From the NCBI RefSeq assembly GCF_014873915.1, contig NZ_JADBEJ010000005.1:3162001-3226000 (forward strand): 64,000 nucleotides of DNA, in the 5' to 3' direction. Shown one piece after another: positions 1-8,768 of this stretch. A model generated the notes under the pieces. It saw only the letters and a list, made by a program, of their open reading frames with translations, searched no databases and was not told where the DNA came from. The translations under genes and the position numbers were made by a program. This DNA comes from Amycolatopsis roodepoortensis (GTDB lineage: Bacteria > Actinomycetota > Actinomycetes > Mycobacteriales > Pseudonocardiaceae). Numbering within the stretch: position 1 is the stretch's first letter; the number at the start of each line of letters is the position of its first letter.

Positions 1-381
1 GAGTTCGTTGTCCACAGTGGACACACCCGACCAGAACGAAACACAATCCGCACCCAGATCCCCGGCGATCCTTAAGGCTCGCGCCAGGAAGTCGATCCGG
101 AGCGCGGGGTCGTCCGAAAGCAGCGTCGGCGAGTGCTTGCGCCACGGGTCGAGCAGGTACCGCGCGCCGGTCTCGATGACGACGCGGTTCAGGCCGAGCG
201 CCGAAAGCCGGGAAGCCACGTGGTCGACCTGCCGTGCCAGATCGTCGGCGAACGGGTCGAGATGGTCGTGGTCCAGGGTCAGCGCCACCCCGGTGTACCC
301 GAGGTCGGCGATGATCGCGAGCGCGTCGTCGAGGCGGTGGTTGGAAAAGCCGTTGGTGCCGTATCCGAGGTGAAAACTCAT
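1..381 (-). CDS. Sugar phosphate isomerase/epimerase, EboE-like (3' end missing)
   Basis: Only the first 127 codons lie in the window; the gene runs off the left edge. The N-terminus shows the start of a TIM barrel: a first strand (MSFHLGYGTNGFSNH), a helix, then a strand reading YTGVALTLDHDHLDP and a later VVIETGARYLLDP. This fits the xylose-isomerase-like AP_endonuc_2 fold, which isomerises or epimerises sugar phosphates. The ATG at 381-379 overlaps the stop of the upstream UbiA gene as ATGA, so the two are probably translationally coupled. With the UbiA gene and the inositol-phosphate-synthase-like gene it matches an actinobacterial form of the ebo cluster, in which EboE is this kind of protein. 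The exact substrate is unknown. Confidence 0.8.
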   Translation of the reverse strand, partial: MSFHLGYGTNGFSNHRLDDALAIIADLGYTGVALTLDHDHLDPFADDLARQVDHVASRLSALGLNRVVIETGARYLLDPWRKHSPTLLSDDPALRIDFLARALRIAGDLGADCVSFWSGVSTVDNEL

Positions 382-1226
382 GTGGGGCTCACCTTCCTCG
401 ACAGCTTGCGGGCGATCGGCAGCGCGGCGGCGACCAGCGCCGCCCCCAGTACCGAGCCCTTGGCCGTGACCGCCGCCTGCAGCGGGACCATGCCGTGGAT
501 GCCGGATTTCGTCGCCGAGCGAACGGACTTCGCCGACGGGTCGCGGACGGCGTCCGCCTGCGCCCTTCCGACCAGGCCCGCGTAGCCCGAACCGGCCGCC
601 ATCGAGGCCGCGCGATGCCAGCCCCCACGTGCCGGTCCGGTCAATGCCAACGTTGTCGCCGCGCAGCTGGTGGCCAGTGCCGCCCGGGCGGTCGCCGGGT
701 TCGCGCCGTGCACTTCCCCGGTGGACAACGCCGTGACGCCGAGCGTGTGGACGCCGACAGCCGCGGCGGCCGTGGCCGCCTTCTTCGGAGAGTCACCAGC
801 GCCCAGCAGGACGTCGAGCGTGCGGCAGGCCGCCATCGCCACCGGCCCGGCAGGCGTCGGTTTGAGCACGGTGTCGTACGCCCACACCGCCGCCGCGAGC
901 GGAACCGCGACCCGCATCGACCGGCGACCGCCGCCGAGCGCTGCCAGGCCAAGTCCGGCAGCGGTCAGCGCGGCCCCGGTGGTGAGCGCCGCACCGGCAC
1001 TCACCCGCCCGGACGGGATCGGCCGCTCGGGACGCTCCACCGCGTCGAGCTTCCGGTCCGCCCAGTCGTTGAGGGCCATCCCGGCCCAGTAGAAGGCGAC
1101 CGAAGACAACGGCAACAGCAGCCGTCGCCCGGTCATCTTGAGCCCCGCCGCGGCGGATCCGGCGACCGTGTCGCCGAGCACCGTCAACGCGGCGGGTGCC
1201 CGCACCAGCTCCACGTAAGCCTTCAC
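378..1226 (-). CDS. UbiA-family prenyltransferase (EboC-like, SCO3242-type)
   Basis: This is a 282-residue polytopic membrane protein of the UbiA superfamily, which transfers prenyl groups from prenyl diphosphates to an acceptor. The first Asp-rich motif is clear at residues 53-61 (NDWADRKLD, matching NDxxDxxxD), followed by ERPERPIPSG. A second acidic region (YDTVLKPTP, RTLDVLLG) lies about 90 residues further on. A longer open frame extends upstream, but I chose the GTG at 1226-1224: it opens the family sequence (KAYVELVRAPAALTVLGD) and overlaps the previous stop as GTGA. It resembles the S. coelicolor SCO3242-type enzymes found next to an inositol-phosphate-synthase-like gene. The acceptor cannot be told from sequence. 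Confidence 0.85.
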   Translation of the reverse strand: MKAYVELVRAPAALTVLGDTVAGSAAAGLKMTGRRLLLPLSSVAFYWAGMALNDWADRKLDAVERPERPIPSGRVSAGAALTTGAALTAAGLGLAALGGGRRSMRVAVPLAAAVWAYDTVLKPTPAGPVAMAACRTLDVLLGAGDSPKKAATAAAAVGVHTLGVTALSTGEVHGANPATARAALATSCAATTLALTGPARGGWHRAASMAAGSGYAGLVGRAQADAVRDPSAKSVRSATKSGIHGMVPLQAAVTAKGSVLGAALVAAALPIARKLSRKVSPT

Positions 1227-2380
1227 AGGGTTCCCGCCCAGGCGATCAGGCGGGCGGTCTGCTCGGCGAACCGGTGTTCGTCGCTGCCCAGCGGATCCTT
1301 GAAGAAGAAGCCGAGTTCGGTCAGCGCGCCGCTCTGGCCGGCGGCGTGCGCGGCGGTGACCAAACGGGCCAGATCCAGGATCAGCGGCGCCGCGAGCGCG
1401 GAGTCGTAACCGGTCCAGGTGAACTGCAGGCTCATCCGCGCGCCGAGGAAACCCTCGAACGACACGTGGTCCCACGCGGTCTTGATCTCACCGAGGTCGG
1501 GCACGTTGTCGATGTGCAGCGGCGCGGTGACGTCCTCCCCGAGCAGCGCCGCGAGCCCGCGGGCCTTGGATTCCAGCTTGCTGTTCGCGGTCACCGGATC
1601 GGCGAGGGTCTCGCCGTCGCCGCCGCCCAGCAGGTTGGTGCCCGCCCAGGAGCGGACCTTCAGCGCCCGCGCGCTGAACATCGGCGCGAGGACCGTGCGC
1701 AGCAGTGTTTCCCCGGTCTTGCCGTCGCAACCCGCGTACGGCAGGCCTTCCCGCTCGGCCAGCTGCCGCAGCGCGGGCAGGGTGATCCCGGCGGACGGCG
1801 TGAACTCGACGTACGGGCTGCCCGCCTTCAGCGCCGCGTAGGCCGACAGGGAACTCGACGGGAGCACCGCTCGCGCCGGATCCACCAAGGCCGCTTCCAG
1901 CGCGTCGAGGTCGTCGTGTTCGGGCAGGTGGGGACACGGGGCCTCGGTGGAGGAAACGTTGACCACCACGACCCGCGCGAGGTCGTGCCGGTCGGCGAAA
2001 GCTCGGATGTCCGCCGTCAGCCGGGCGGCCGCGTCGGCCTGGGCGCCGGTATGGGCCGCCGGGTGATAGCCGTCGCGGATCTCGGCGTCCACCTCGGCCA
2101 GCCCGGACCGGACCGCGGCGAACACCGCGTGCCCGAACACGCCGGCGTGCGCCAGCTGCTCGGCCCGCTTCTCCAGCGGCGTATGCGCGATGTCGTGCCC
2201 GCCGAGGACCAGATCGTCCCAGCCCGGCAACGGAACCCCGGCGAACGCGGGCAGCTCGGTGACGCAGCCGCCACCGCCGGTCACCCCGGCGCGCAGCGCG
2301 AGGAGCCCCACGGCGGCCGTGGTGGCCACCGACCCCCTCGCTCCGATCAACCAGACGCCCGTACGCTCGTGAGCAGGCAT
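1223..2380 (-). CDS. Inositol-3-phosphate synthase family protein
   Basis: The protein of about 385 residues belongs to the myo-inositol-1-phosphate synthase family, NAD-dependent enzymes that cyclise glucose 6-phosphate. The Rossmann loop is visible near the N-terminus (VWLIGARGSVATT). Family segments NVSSTE, CDGKTGETLLRTVL, SWAGTNLLGGGDGE and NSKLESK follow in the usual order. The start is uncertain: ATG 2380 and GTG 2389 are in frame, and the purine-rich GGTGGAGGAA lies between them. Clustering with UbiA and EboE-like genes suggests it supplies a cyclitol phosphate to a specialised prenylated product rather than to general inositol lipids. That role is inference; canonical inositol synthesis is the alternative. 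Confidence 0.85.
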   Translation of the reverse strand: MPAHERTGVWLIGARGSVATTAAVGLLALRAGVTGGGGCVTELPAFAGVPLPGWDDLVLGGHDIAHTPLEKRAEQLAHAGVFGHAVFAAVRSGLAEVDAEIRDGYHPAAHTGAQADAAARLTADIRAFADRHDLARVVVVNVSSTEAPCPHLPEHDDLDALEAALVDPARAVLPSSSLSAYAALKAGSPYVEFTPSAGITLPALRQLAEREGLPYAGCDGKTGETLLRTVLAPMFSARALKVRSWAGTNLLGGGDGETLADPVTANSKLESKARGLAALLGEDVTAPLHIDNVPDLGEIKTAWDHVSFEGFLGARMSLQFTWTGYDSALAAPLILDLARLVTAAHAAGQSGALTELGFFFKDPLGSDEHRFAEQTARLIAWAGTL

Positions 2381-2489
2381 TTCCTCCACCTTTCCCAGCC
2401 CGAGAACACCAACCTCCGATGGTCGGATGTTTCGGATCGAACCAAGTCGCGGTGACAGTCGTCATGCGACTTTCGGCTGGATCTCTCGC

Positions 2490-3659
2490 TCAGTTACTCC
2501 CCTTCGTGGTGACGGCGGGCACAGCGGTCCATCGCGCCTCGTCGGACGCGCTGCGCTCGACCGCGGCCAAGACCTGCTGAACCCTCAACCCGTCCTCGAA
2601 GGACGGTTCGGGATCCGTGCCGTCGCCGATCGCGGTGAGCAGATCGGCGACCTCGTTGGTGAAGGTGTGCTCGTAGCCGAGGAGATGCCCCGGCGGCCAC
2701 CAGACCCCGACGTACGGGTGCTCGGGTTCGGTGACCAGGATCCGACGGAATCCCGCCTCGGTGGCGGGCTGGCCGCCGTCGAAGAAGGACAGTTCGTTCA
2801 TCGACTCGAAGTCGAACGCGAGGCTCGCCTTCGAACCGTTGATCTCCAGCCGCATCGCGTTCTTGCGGCCCAGCGCGAACCGGGTCGCCTCGAAACTCGC
2901 CACCGCGCCGCCGGCGAACCGGCCGAGGAACAGCGCGGTGTCGTCGACCGTGACCTGCCCGGTGCCGCCGTCGCCGTCCGGCCGTTCCTTGACGAAGGTG
3001 TTGGTCAGCGCGGAAACCCCGGTGATCGTGTCGCCGGTGACGAACTGGGCGGCGTCGACGATGTGCGCGCCGAGGTCGCCCAGCGCGCCGGAGCCCGCCT
3101 TGTCCTTGTGCAGCCGCCAGGTCATCGGCGCCTGCGCGTCGGACAGCCAGTCCTGCAGGTAGACCGACCGCACGTGGCGGATCTCGCCGAGCGCCCCGCT
3201 CGCGACCAGTTTCCTGGCGTGCGCGAGCGCGGGCACCCGGCGGTAGTTGAACGCCACCATCGACCGGACGCCGTTGGCCCGCGCCTTCGCCGCCGCCTCG
3301 GCCATCGCTTCGGCCTCGGCGAGGGTGTTGGCCAGCGGCTTCTCGCACAGCACGTGTTTCCCGGCCTCGAGCGCGGCGATCGCGATCTCGGCGTGGCTGT
3401 CGCCCGGCGTGCAGATGTCGACCAGGTCGACGTCGTCGCGGGCGATCAGCGCACGCCAGTCCGTCTCGACGTCTTCCCAGCCGAACCGTTCCGCCGCGGC
3501 CTTCGCCCGCACCTCGTCACGGCCGCCGAGCACGGCGAGTCTCGGGATCAGTGGTGGCGCGAAGAACCGGTGCACACTGCGCCACGCGTGCGAATGCACC
3601 GCACCCATGAACGCGTGGCCCACCATGCCGATCCCGATCGTTTCCTTTGCCGTGCTCAT
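2490..3659 (-). CDS. Gfo/Idh/MocA family oxidoreductase
   Basis: A 389-residue NAD(P)-dependent sugar or cyclitol dehydrogenase. The N-terminal Rossmann fold starts GIGMVGHAFMGAVHSHAW, and the conserved EKP lysine motif (LCEKPLANT) lies near residue 95. The C-terminal GFO_IDH_MocA domain follows (DLGAHIVDAAQFV, FLGRFAGGAVASFEATR). The ATG at 3659 has a strong AGGAGG site 5 bases upstream. It is the last gene of the ROK-ABC sugar importer operon, 42 bases after the binding-protein gene, so it probably oxidises the imported sugar or polyol. About 100 bases separate it from the inositol-phosphate-synthase-like gene, so read-through into that cluster is possible. Confidence 0.88.
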   Translation of the reverse strand: MSTAKETIGIGMVGHAFMGAVHSHAWRSVHRFFAPPLIPRLAVLGGRDEVRAKAAAERFGWEDVETDWRALIARDDVDLVDICTPGDSHAEIAIAALEAGKHVLCEKPLANTLAEAEAMAEAAAKARANGVRSMVAFNYRRVPALAHARKLVASGALGEIRHVRSVYLQDWLSDAQAPMTWRLHKDKAGSGALGDLGAHIVDAAQFVTGDTITGVSALTNTFVKERPDGDGGTGQVTVDDTALFLGRFAGGAVASFEATRFALGRKNAMRLEINGSKASLAFDFESMNELSFFDGGQPATEAGFRRILVTEPEHPYVGVWWPPGHLLGYEHTFTNEVADLLTAIGDGTDPEPSFEDGLRVQQVLAAVERSASDEARWTAVPAVTTKGSN

Positions 3660-3701
3660 GCCCCTCCTATGTCTCCGCTTGCGTGTGTCGGGTACGCGGG
3701 T

Positions 3702-4754
3702 TTACGAGTCGAAGCCGACGTCCATGTACTTGTCGACGTTCTCCTTGGTGACCACCGCGGAGTACGTGGTGATCTCGGCGGGGATCTCGTGCTCGGCGAA
3801 GTCACCGGCGCCCTTGCCCTGGCCGAGAAGCCGTGCGAGCGAGATCGCCGTGGACGCCATCGACGGGCTGTAGAGCACGGTCGCCTTCAACGGTTCGGCG
3901 TCGGACTTGATCAGGTTCATCGCGTTCTTCGAGCCCGCGCCGCCGACCATCAGGAAGTCCTTGCGGTTGGCGTTGTTGATCGCCGCGATGACGCCGACAC
4001 CCTGGTCGTCGTCGTGGTTCCAGAGAGCGTCCAATTTGGACGCCGACTGCAGGAGGTTCGACGTCTGCTGCTCGCCCGACTCCGGTGTGAACTGCGCCGA
4101 GACGCGCGGTCCCACCTGGAAACCCTGACGCGCCAAGGCGTCCTTGAAACCCTTGCTGCGTTCCTGGGTCAGCGGCAGCGAGTCGATCCCCGCGACCTCG
4201 CCGATCACCGGGCTGGCGATGTTCTTCGCCTTCATCTGCTGGGCGATGTAGTTCCCGGCGTTGACGCCCATGCGGTAGTTGTCGCCACCGATCCAGGTGC
4301 GGTACGCGAGCGGGGTGTCGAAGACGCGGTCCAGGTTGATCACCTGGATCCCGGCGTCCATCGCCTGCTGGCCGACCGCGGTCAGCGCCTTGCCGTCGAA
4401 CGGCAGGATCACCAGGACGTTGACCTTGGCGTTGATCAGGGTCTCCACCTGGGAGATCTGCTGGTTGACGTCGTTGGTGCCCTCGGTCGCGTTGAGCGTG
4501 ACCTCACTGAACTTCTGCGCCTGCGCGCGGGCGTTCTTGGTGATGGCCGCCATCCAGCCGTGGTCCGCGGCGGGCGCCGAGAACCCGATGGTGACGGGTG
4601 TGCCGGGCTGCGAGTTGGCCCCGGCGTTGGCCACGTTGGCCGCGTTGTTCTGCGCCGGTGCCTCGTTCGAGGTGCACGCGGTCAGCAGCGCACCCGCTCC
4701 GACGGCCGCGCCTCCCAGCAGGAAACGGCGGCGGTGCAGGGATTGTTCGGTCAT
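3702..4754 (-). CDS. Sugar ABC transporter substrate-binding lipoprotein (RbsB-like)
   Basis: A 350-residue periplasmic-binding-protein-like lipoprotein (Peripla_BP_4). The N-terminus has a twin-arginine-like stretch (HRRRFLLGG), a hydrophobic segment and a lipobox LTAC with the acylated cysteine at position 27. An Ala/Asn-rich linker then leads to the type I fold (VTIGFSAPAADHGWMAAITKNA). INLDRVFDT and DALWNHDDDQGVGVIAAI are typical of ribose/inositol-type binding proteins. It captures sugar outside the membrane for the permease and ATPase encoded just upstream; the gap to the permease is 22 bases. The ligand is not readable from sequence. Confidence 0.9.
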   Translation of the reverse strand: MTEQSLHRRRFLLGGAAVGAGALLTACTSNEAPAQNNAANVANAGANSQPGTPVTIGFSAPAADHGWMAAITKNARAQAQKFSEVTLNATEGTNDVNQQISQVETLINAKVNVLVILPFDGKALTAVGQQAMDAGIQVINLDRVFDTPLAYRTWIGGDNYRMGVNAGNYIAQQMKAKNIASPVIGEVAGIDSLPLTQERSKGFKDALARQGFQVGPRVSAQFTPESGEQQTSNLLQSASKLDALWNHDDDQGVGVIAAINNANRKDFLMVGGAGSKNAMNLIKSDAEPLKATVLYSPSMASTAISLARLLGQGKGAGDFAEHEIPAEITTYSAVVTKENVDKYMDVGFDS

Positions 4755-4776
4755 GACGACTCTCCATCCACGGTGA

Positions 4777-5790
4777 TCAAGTACTCGTCTTGGATTTCTT
4801 GACGGAGCGGAACTGCAGTAGCGCGGCCAGGACGATGATCACGCCCTTGGCGATGTTCTGGATGTCGGTGTCCAGGTTGTTGAGCGTGAAGATGTTGGAC
4901 AGCACGGTGAAGATCAGGACGCCGATCAGGGTGCCGATGAGCGAGCCGCGGCCACCGGTGAGCAGCGTGCCGCCGATGACGACCGCCGCGATGGCGTCGA
5001 GTTCGTAGAGCATGCCGTTGGTCGAGGCGCCGGCGGTGGTGCGGGCGACGACCATCAGCGCCGCGATACCGCAGCACAGGCCCGCGACGCCGTAGACGAG
5101 CGCGGTGTGCCGCTTGACGTTGATACCGGCCAGCCGCGACGCCTCGGCGTTGCCGCCGACGGCGAAGGTGCGGCGGCCGAACGTGGTGCGGTTCAGCAGC
5201 ACCCAGCCGACCACGAACACCAGCGCGAACATCCAGATCAGCACCGGGATGCCGAGCAGGTCACCGCGGAAGAAGTCGAGGAAGCCCGCCTCCGACACCA
5301 CCTGCGTGCGACGGCCGCTGATGCGTTCCGCGAGCCCGCGGGCCGAGACGTACATCGCCAGTGTCGCGATGAACGGCACGATCTTCCCGTAGGACACCAG
5401 GATCCCGTTGATCAGACCGCAGCCGAGGCCCACTAGGAGTCCACAAAGGATCATCACGAACGGGCCGTAGGACTGGGTGGCCAGCGTGGTCAGCCAGACA
5501 CTGGAGAGCGCCACGATCGACCCGACCGAGAGGTCGATGCCGCCGGCGATGATCACGAACGTCATCCCGACGCTGACCACCCCGATCGCCGCGGCGAGCC
5601 GCAGGATCGTGGAGACGTTGCCGTCGGTGAAGAACTGGTCGGGCCTGGTCACCTGCCCGACGATGCACAGGATCACCAGCACCCCGGCCAGCCCGAGCAG
5701 CCGGGTGTCGAGCGAGAACTTTCGCTTTTCCTTGGGTCGTACCGGTTCCACGGCGGGTCCCGTACGCACCGATTCGGCTTGGTCGGTCAC
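4777..5790 (-). CDS. Sugar ABC transporter permease (RbsC-like)
   Basis: A 337-residue membrane permease of the BPD_transp_2 family used by ribose/xylose/inositol-type importers. It has a basic cytoplasmic N-terminus followed by about eight to ten hydrophobic helices. Conserved family segments include FVIIAGGIDLSVGSIVALSSV, GCGLINGILVSYGKIVPFIATL and the EAA-like loop NAEASRLAGINVKRHTALVYG. The GTG at 5790-5788 overlaps the stop of the ATPase gene (GTGA), so the pair is coupled. It forms the membrane channel for the importer. Confidence 0.92.
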   Translation of the reverse strand: MTDQAESVRTGPAVEPVRPKEKRKFSLDTRLLGLAGVLVILCIVGQVTRPDQFFTDGNVSTILRLAAAIGVVSVGMTFVIIAGGIDLSVGSIVALSSVWLTTLATQSYGPFVMILCGLLVGLGCGLINGILVSYGKIVPFIATLAMYVSARGLAERISGRRTQVVSEAGFLDFFRGDLLGIPVLIWMFALVFVVGWVLLNRTTFGRRTFAVGGNAEASRLAGINVKRHTALVYGVAGLCCGIAALMVVARTTAGASTNGMLYELDAIAAVVIGGTLLTGGRGSLIGTLIGVLIFTVLSNIFTLNNLDTDIQNIAKGVIIVLAALLQFRSVKKSKTST

Positions 5791-7289
5791 GCCGCACTCC
5801 CCTCGAGAATCACGTCGAGCACATCCGCCTCTGTCAGCTCCGCAGACGGCTTTTCAGCCAGGACACGTCCTTCACGCAGCACCAGCACCCGGTCGGACAG
5901 TCCGAGTACTTCGGGGATCTCGCTGCTGACGAGCACGATCGCGACCCCGGTCGCGGCCAGCTCCTCGATCAGCCGGTACAGCTCCGCCCGCGCGCCGACG
6001 TCGACCCCGCGCGTCGGTTCGTCCAGCAGCAGGACGCGGCAGCCGCGGACCAGCCAGCGGGCGAGCACCGCCTTCTGCTGGTTGCCGCCGGACAGCGTGC
6101 GGATGACGCGATGCGGGTCGGCGGGCCGGAGATCGAGGCGCCGCAGGCTTTCCCCGGCGTCGTCGAGTTCCCTGCCCCGCTCGGTGAACCCGAACGTCGC
6201 GTACTTGCTCAGGCTCGCCAGGGTCACGTTGTGCACGACGGGCAGGTCCAGCAGCAGGCCCTGACTCTTGCGTTCCTCCGGCGCCAGCCCGATCCCGGCC
6301 TTGACCGCCGCGGACACGCTGCCGGGCCGGACCGGTTCGCCGTCGACCGACACCGTGCCGGTGTCCTGCTTGCGCGCGCCGAAGATCGTCTCCAGCAGCT
6401 CGCTGCGCCCCGAACCGACGAGGCCCGCGATCCCGACGACCTCGCCGGCGTGCACGGTGAAGTTCACGTTCTCGAATTCGCCGACGGTGGTCAGGTTCTC
6501 CACCTTGAGGACCTCGCGGTCCGGGTCCACGTGCTCCTGGTGGCGCGGGCCGAACACGGTTTCGACCTTGCGGCCCGCCATCAGCGCGACGAGGTCGGAG
6601 GTCGGCGTCTCCTTGGCGTCGAGGCCGGTGGAGACGGTCTTGCCGTCCTTGAGCACGGTGACGCGGTGGCCGATCCGGCGCAGTTCTTCGAGCCGGTGGG
6701 AGATGTAGATGATCGCGACACCTTCGGCGGTCAGTTCACCGACGATGCGGAACAGGTTGTCGACCTCTTCGCCGGCCAGCGCCGCGGTGGGCTCGTCCAT
6801 CACCAGCAGCTTGGCGTCGTAGGCGAGCGCCCGTGCCATCGAGACCAGCTGCTGGCCCGCGGCGGAGAGCTTGCCGACCTCGGTCGACGGCGCGATCTCG
6901 GGGTGGCCGAGCCGCGCCATCAGTTTCGCGGCCTTGTTCCGGGACTCGCTGATCCGCGTGAACCCGAAGGTCGCGCGCTCGCGGCCGAGGAAGATGTTGT
7001 CCGCCACGGAAAGCCCGGGCACCAGGTCGAGTTCCTGGTACATGGTCGCGATGCCGATCTTCAGCGCGGCGACCGGCGAGGGCAGCGTGACCGGCTCGCC
7101 CTGCCAGAAGATCTCGCCACCGTCGGGGCGATGCGCGCCGGCGAGCGTTTTGATCAGCGTGGACTTGCCCGCGCCGTTCTGGCCGAGGAGACAGTGCACC
7201 TCGCCGGGTTCGACGTCGAAGTCGACCCCGTCGAGCGCACGCACCCCGGGGAAGGTCTTCACGATCCCCCGGACGGAGAGCAGGGTCAT
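5787..7289 (-). CDS. Sugar ABC transporter ATP-binding protein, two nucleotide-binding domains (RbsA-like)
   Basis: A 500-residue tandem ATPase driving carbohydrate import. Domain 1 has Walker A GQNGAGKST, signature LSAAGQQLVSMARAL and Walker B LLVMDEPTAAL. Domain 2 has the family's atypical P-loop AGLVGSGRSELLE, then LSGGNQQKAVLARWL and VLLLDEPTRGVDVG. An open frame continues far upstream, but the ATG at 7289 overlaps the preceding ROK stop (ATGA) and begins the canonical MTLLSVRGIVKTFPGV. It belongs to the ROK-ATPase-permease-binding-protein operon and acts at the inner face of the membrane. Confidence 0.93.
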   Translation of the reverse strand: MTLLSVRGIVKTFPGVRALDGVDFDVEPGEVHCLLGQNGAGKSTLIKTLAGAHRPDGGEIFWQGEPVTLPSPVAALKIGIATMYQELDLVPGLSVADNIFLGRERATFGFTRISESRNKAAKLMARLGHPEIAPSTEVGKLSAAGQQLVSMARALAYDAKLLVMDEPTAALAGEEVDNLFRIVGELTAEGVAIIYISHRLEELRRIGHRVTVLKDGKTVSTGLDAKETPTSDLVALMAGRKVETVFGPRHQEHVDPDREVLKVENLTTVGEFENVNFTVHAGEVVGIAGLVGSGRSELLETIFGARKQDTGTVSVDGEPVRPGSVSAAVKAGIGLAPEERKSQGLLLDLPVVHNVTLASLSKYATFGFTERGRELDDAGESLRRLDLRPADPHRVIRTLSGGNQQKAVLARWLVRGCRVLLLDEPTRGVDVGARAELYRLIEELAATGVAIVLVSSEIPEVLGLSDRVLVLREGRVLAEKPSAELTEADVLDVILEGSAA

Positions 7290-8509
7290 GCCGGAGCCTC
7301 CTCGGTCTCGAAAGGAACTAATGTCGGGTCGGCGAAAAGCCGTTCGGTGGCGAGATGCGCCGCGCCGCGCAGCGGGGCGGTGGTGCCCAGCGGGGACGGC
7401 TCGACGCGGCAGGTGGGTTCGTGGCCGAGCGGACGCGCGGACAGCTCGCGGCGCACCGGCTCGACCAGCCATTCGCCCAGTTCGGCGAAGTAGCCACCGA
7501 GCACGACGACGTCGGGGTCGAGTACATCGACCACAGTGGACACCGCGATGCCGAGCGCGACCCCGAGTTCCGAGACCGCGACGACCGCGCGCTGGTCTCC
7601 GCGCTGCACGCGGTGTTTGAGCAGCCCGACCCGGCCGTCGACGCCCAGGGCGGGGTCGTGCAGCGGGTCGCCAGGCGAAGCCGCGCCGCGCAGGACGGCG
7701 TTGAGCCCGGCCTTGGTCTCCAGGCAGCCGACCCGGCCGCACTGGCACTGCTCGCCCGACGGGTCGACGGTGATGTGCCCGACCTCGCCCGCGAAACCCC
7801 TGGCACCGCGCAGGATCGCGCCGCCGGACACCAGTCCGCCGCCGACTCCCGTGCCGCCGCTGAGGTAGAAGAGTTCACGCACGCCTTGGCCGACACCGGC
7901 GACGGCCTCGCCGATCGCACCGAGGTTGGCCTCGTTGTCGACCGCGATGGCGTCGGCGGGCAGCCCGAGCCGGGCGGCGAGGAGGTCGGCGATCTCGGCG
8001 TCGCGCCAGCGCAGGGTCGGCGCGAACCGCAGCACGGCGGCGGCTGAATCGACCAGCCCCGGAACCGACACGGTGACCCCGACCGGCTGATCGTCGAGCA
8101 GCACGGTCCTGGCGAGGAAGGCGAGTTCGTCCATGCTCCGGTGCAGCCCGAGCGCGGCGACGTCGGCGGTCTCGGTGCGTTCGGCGACGACTCGGCCGTC
8201 GAGATTCGTGACGACGGCGGCGAAGCGGTCGGCCTCGACACTGAGCGCGAGCCCGCAGGCGCTGGCGCCGTTCAGCTCGACCAGCTGGCTGGGCCTGCCG
8301 TTGCCGCCGCCCTGGAGTCCGGCGGAGCGGACGAGACCGCGTTCGGACAGCTCGGTGATCAACCCGGAGACGGCCGCCTTGGTGAGTCCGCAGCGCGCCG
8401 CGAGCTGGGTGCGCGAAAGCGGCCCCGCGCGCAACGCCCGCAAGAGCGCGGCGAGGTTCGCGGTGCGTGGGCTGACCGGGTCGAGCTGCCCGGGTTCAGT
8501 CGCGGCCAC
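7286..8509 (-). CDS. ROK-family transcriptional repressor of the sugar operon
   Basis: A 407-residue ROK regulator. A MarR-like winged helix (LSRTQLAARCGLTKAAVSGLITEL) occupies residues 30-60, followed by the ROK sugar-binding fold. The zinc-binding signature is complete: GHITVDPSGEQCQCGRVGC. It probably senses a sugar and represses the operon that it leads. The GTG at 8509 was chosen because AGGCAG lies just upstream and the competing ATG at 8519 runs into a stop. Its promoter region holds a clear sigma-70-like promoter and a 17-bp palindrome (separate entries), supporting autoregulation. Confidence 0.9.
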   Translation of the reverse strand: MAATEPGQLDPVSPRTANLAALLRALRAGPLSRTQLAARCGLTKAAVSGLITELSERGLVRSAGLQGGGNGRPSQLVELNGASACGLALSVEADRFAAVVTNLDGRVVAERTETADVAALGLHRSMDELAFLARTVLLDDQPVGVTVSVPGLVDSAAAVLRFAPTLRWRDAEIADLLAARLGLPADAIAVDNEANLGAIGEAVAGVGQGVRELFYLSGGTGVGGGLVSGGAILRGARGFAGEVGHITVDPSGEQCQCGRVGCLETKAGLNAVLRGAASPGDPLHDPALGVDGRVGLLKHRVQRGDQRAVVAVSELGVALGIAVSTVVDVLDPDVVVLGGYFAELGEWLVEPVRRELSARPLGHEPTCRVEPSPLGTTAPLRGAAHLATERLFADPTLVPFETEEAPA

Positions 8510-8547
8510 ACTGCCTCATCTGACGACGCCTCACTTACGAATCGGCC

Positions 8548-8564
8548 GTAACAAACTTTGTTAC
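8548..8564. promoter_or_regulatory. Probable ROK operator palindrome
   Basis: GTAACAAACTTTGTTAC is a perfect dyad with 8-bp arms around one central base. It lies just downstream of the predicted transcription start of the ROK-ABC operon and 39 bases before the ROK start codon, where repressor binding would block initiation. The owner is most likely the adjacent ROK protein (inference). Confidence 0.65.
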
Positions 8565-8574
8565 TTAGCCAGCG

Positions 8575-8603
8575 AAAGTAGGGTGGCGCCCGTCACCCGT
8601 CAA
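8575..8603 (-). promoter_or_regulatory. Promoter of the ROK-ABC sugar operon
   Basis: On the minus strand TTGACG (8603-8598) and TACTTT (8580-8575) are separated by exactly 17 bases, a good housekeeping-type promoter. Transcription would start near 8568, immediately before the 17-bp operator. Confidence 0.6.
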
Positions 8604-8665
8604 GGTGACAACAGGACAGAAATGTCGACTAAAGCCCTCCGTCACCCGAATAGCCGCTCAGTTCG

Positions 8666-8702
8666 GTGCAGGCTTTTGCACTTTTTGAGCGAAAGTCTGC
8701 AC
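8666..8702. repeat. Inverted repeat between the two ROK genes
   Basis: An 11-bp arm GTGCAGGCTTT (8666-8676) pairs with AAAGTCTGCAC (8692-8702) with one mismatch and a 15-base A/T-rich loop. No T-run follows on the minus strand, so it looks more like a second operator or a weak attenuator than a classic terminator for the second ROK gene. Confidence 0.4.
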
Positions 8703-8768
8703 GATCTTGACGTTACTAATCGGAATCAGGTGAGTGCCCAACGTGCCGCGAGCGGTGGGCCGGGCAGG

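Noticed and set aside
7290..7748. Upstream extension of the sugar ABC ATPase
   Set aside because: It overlaps the ROK gene; the ATGA overlap at 7286-7289 and the conserved MTLLSV start fix the true beginning.
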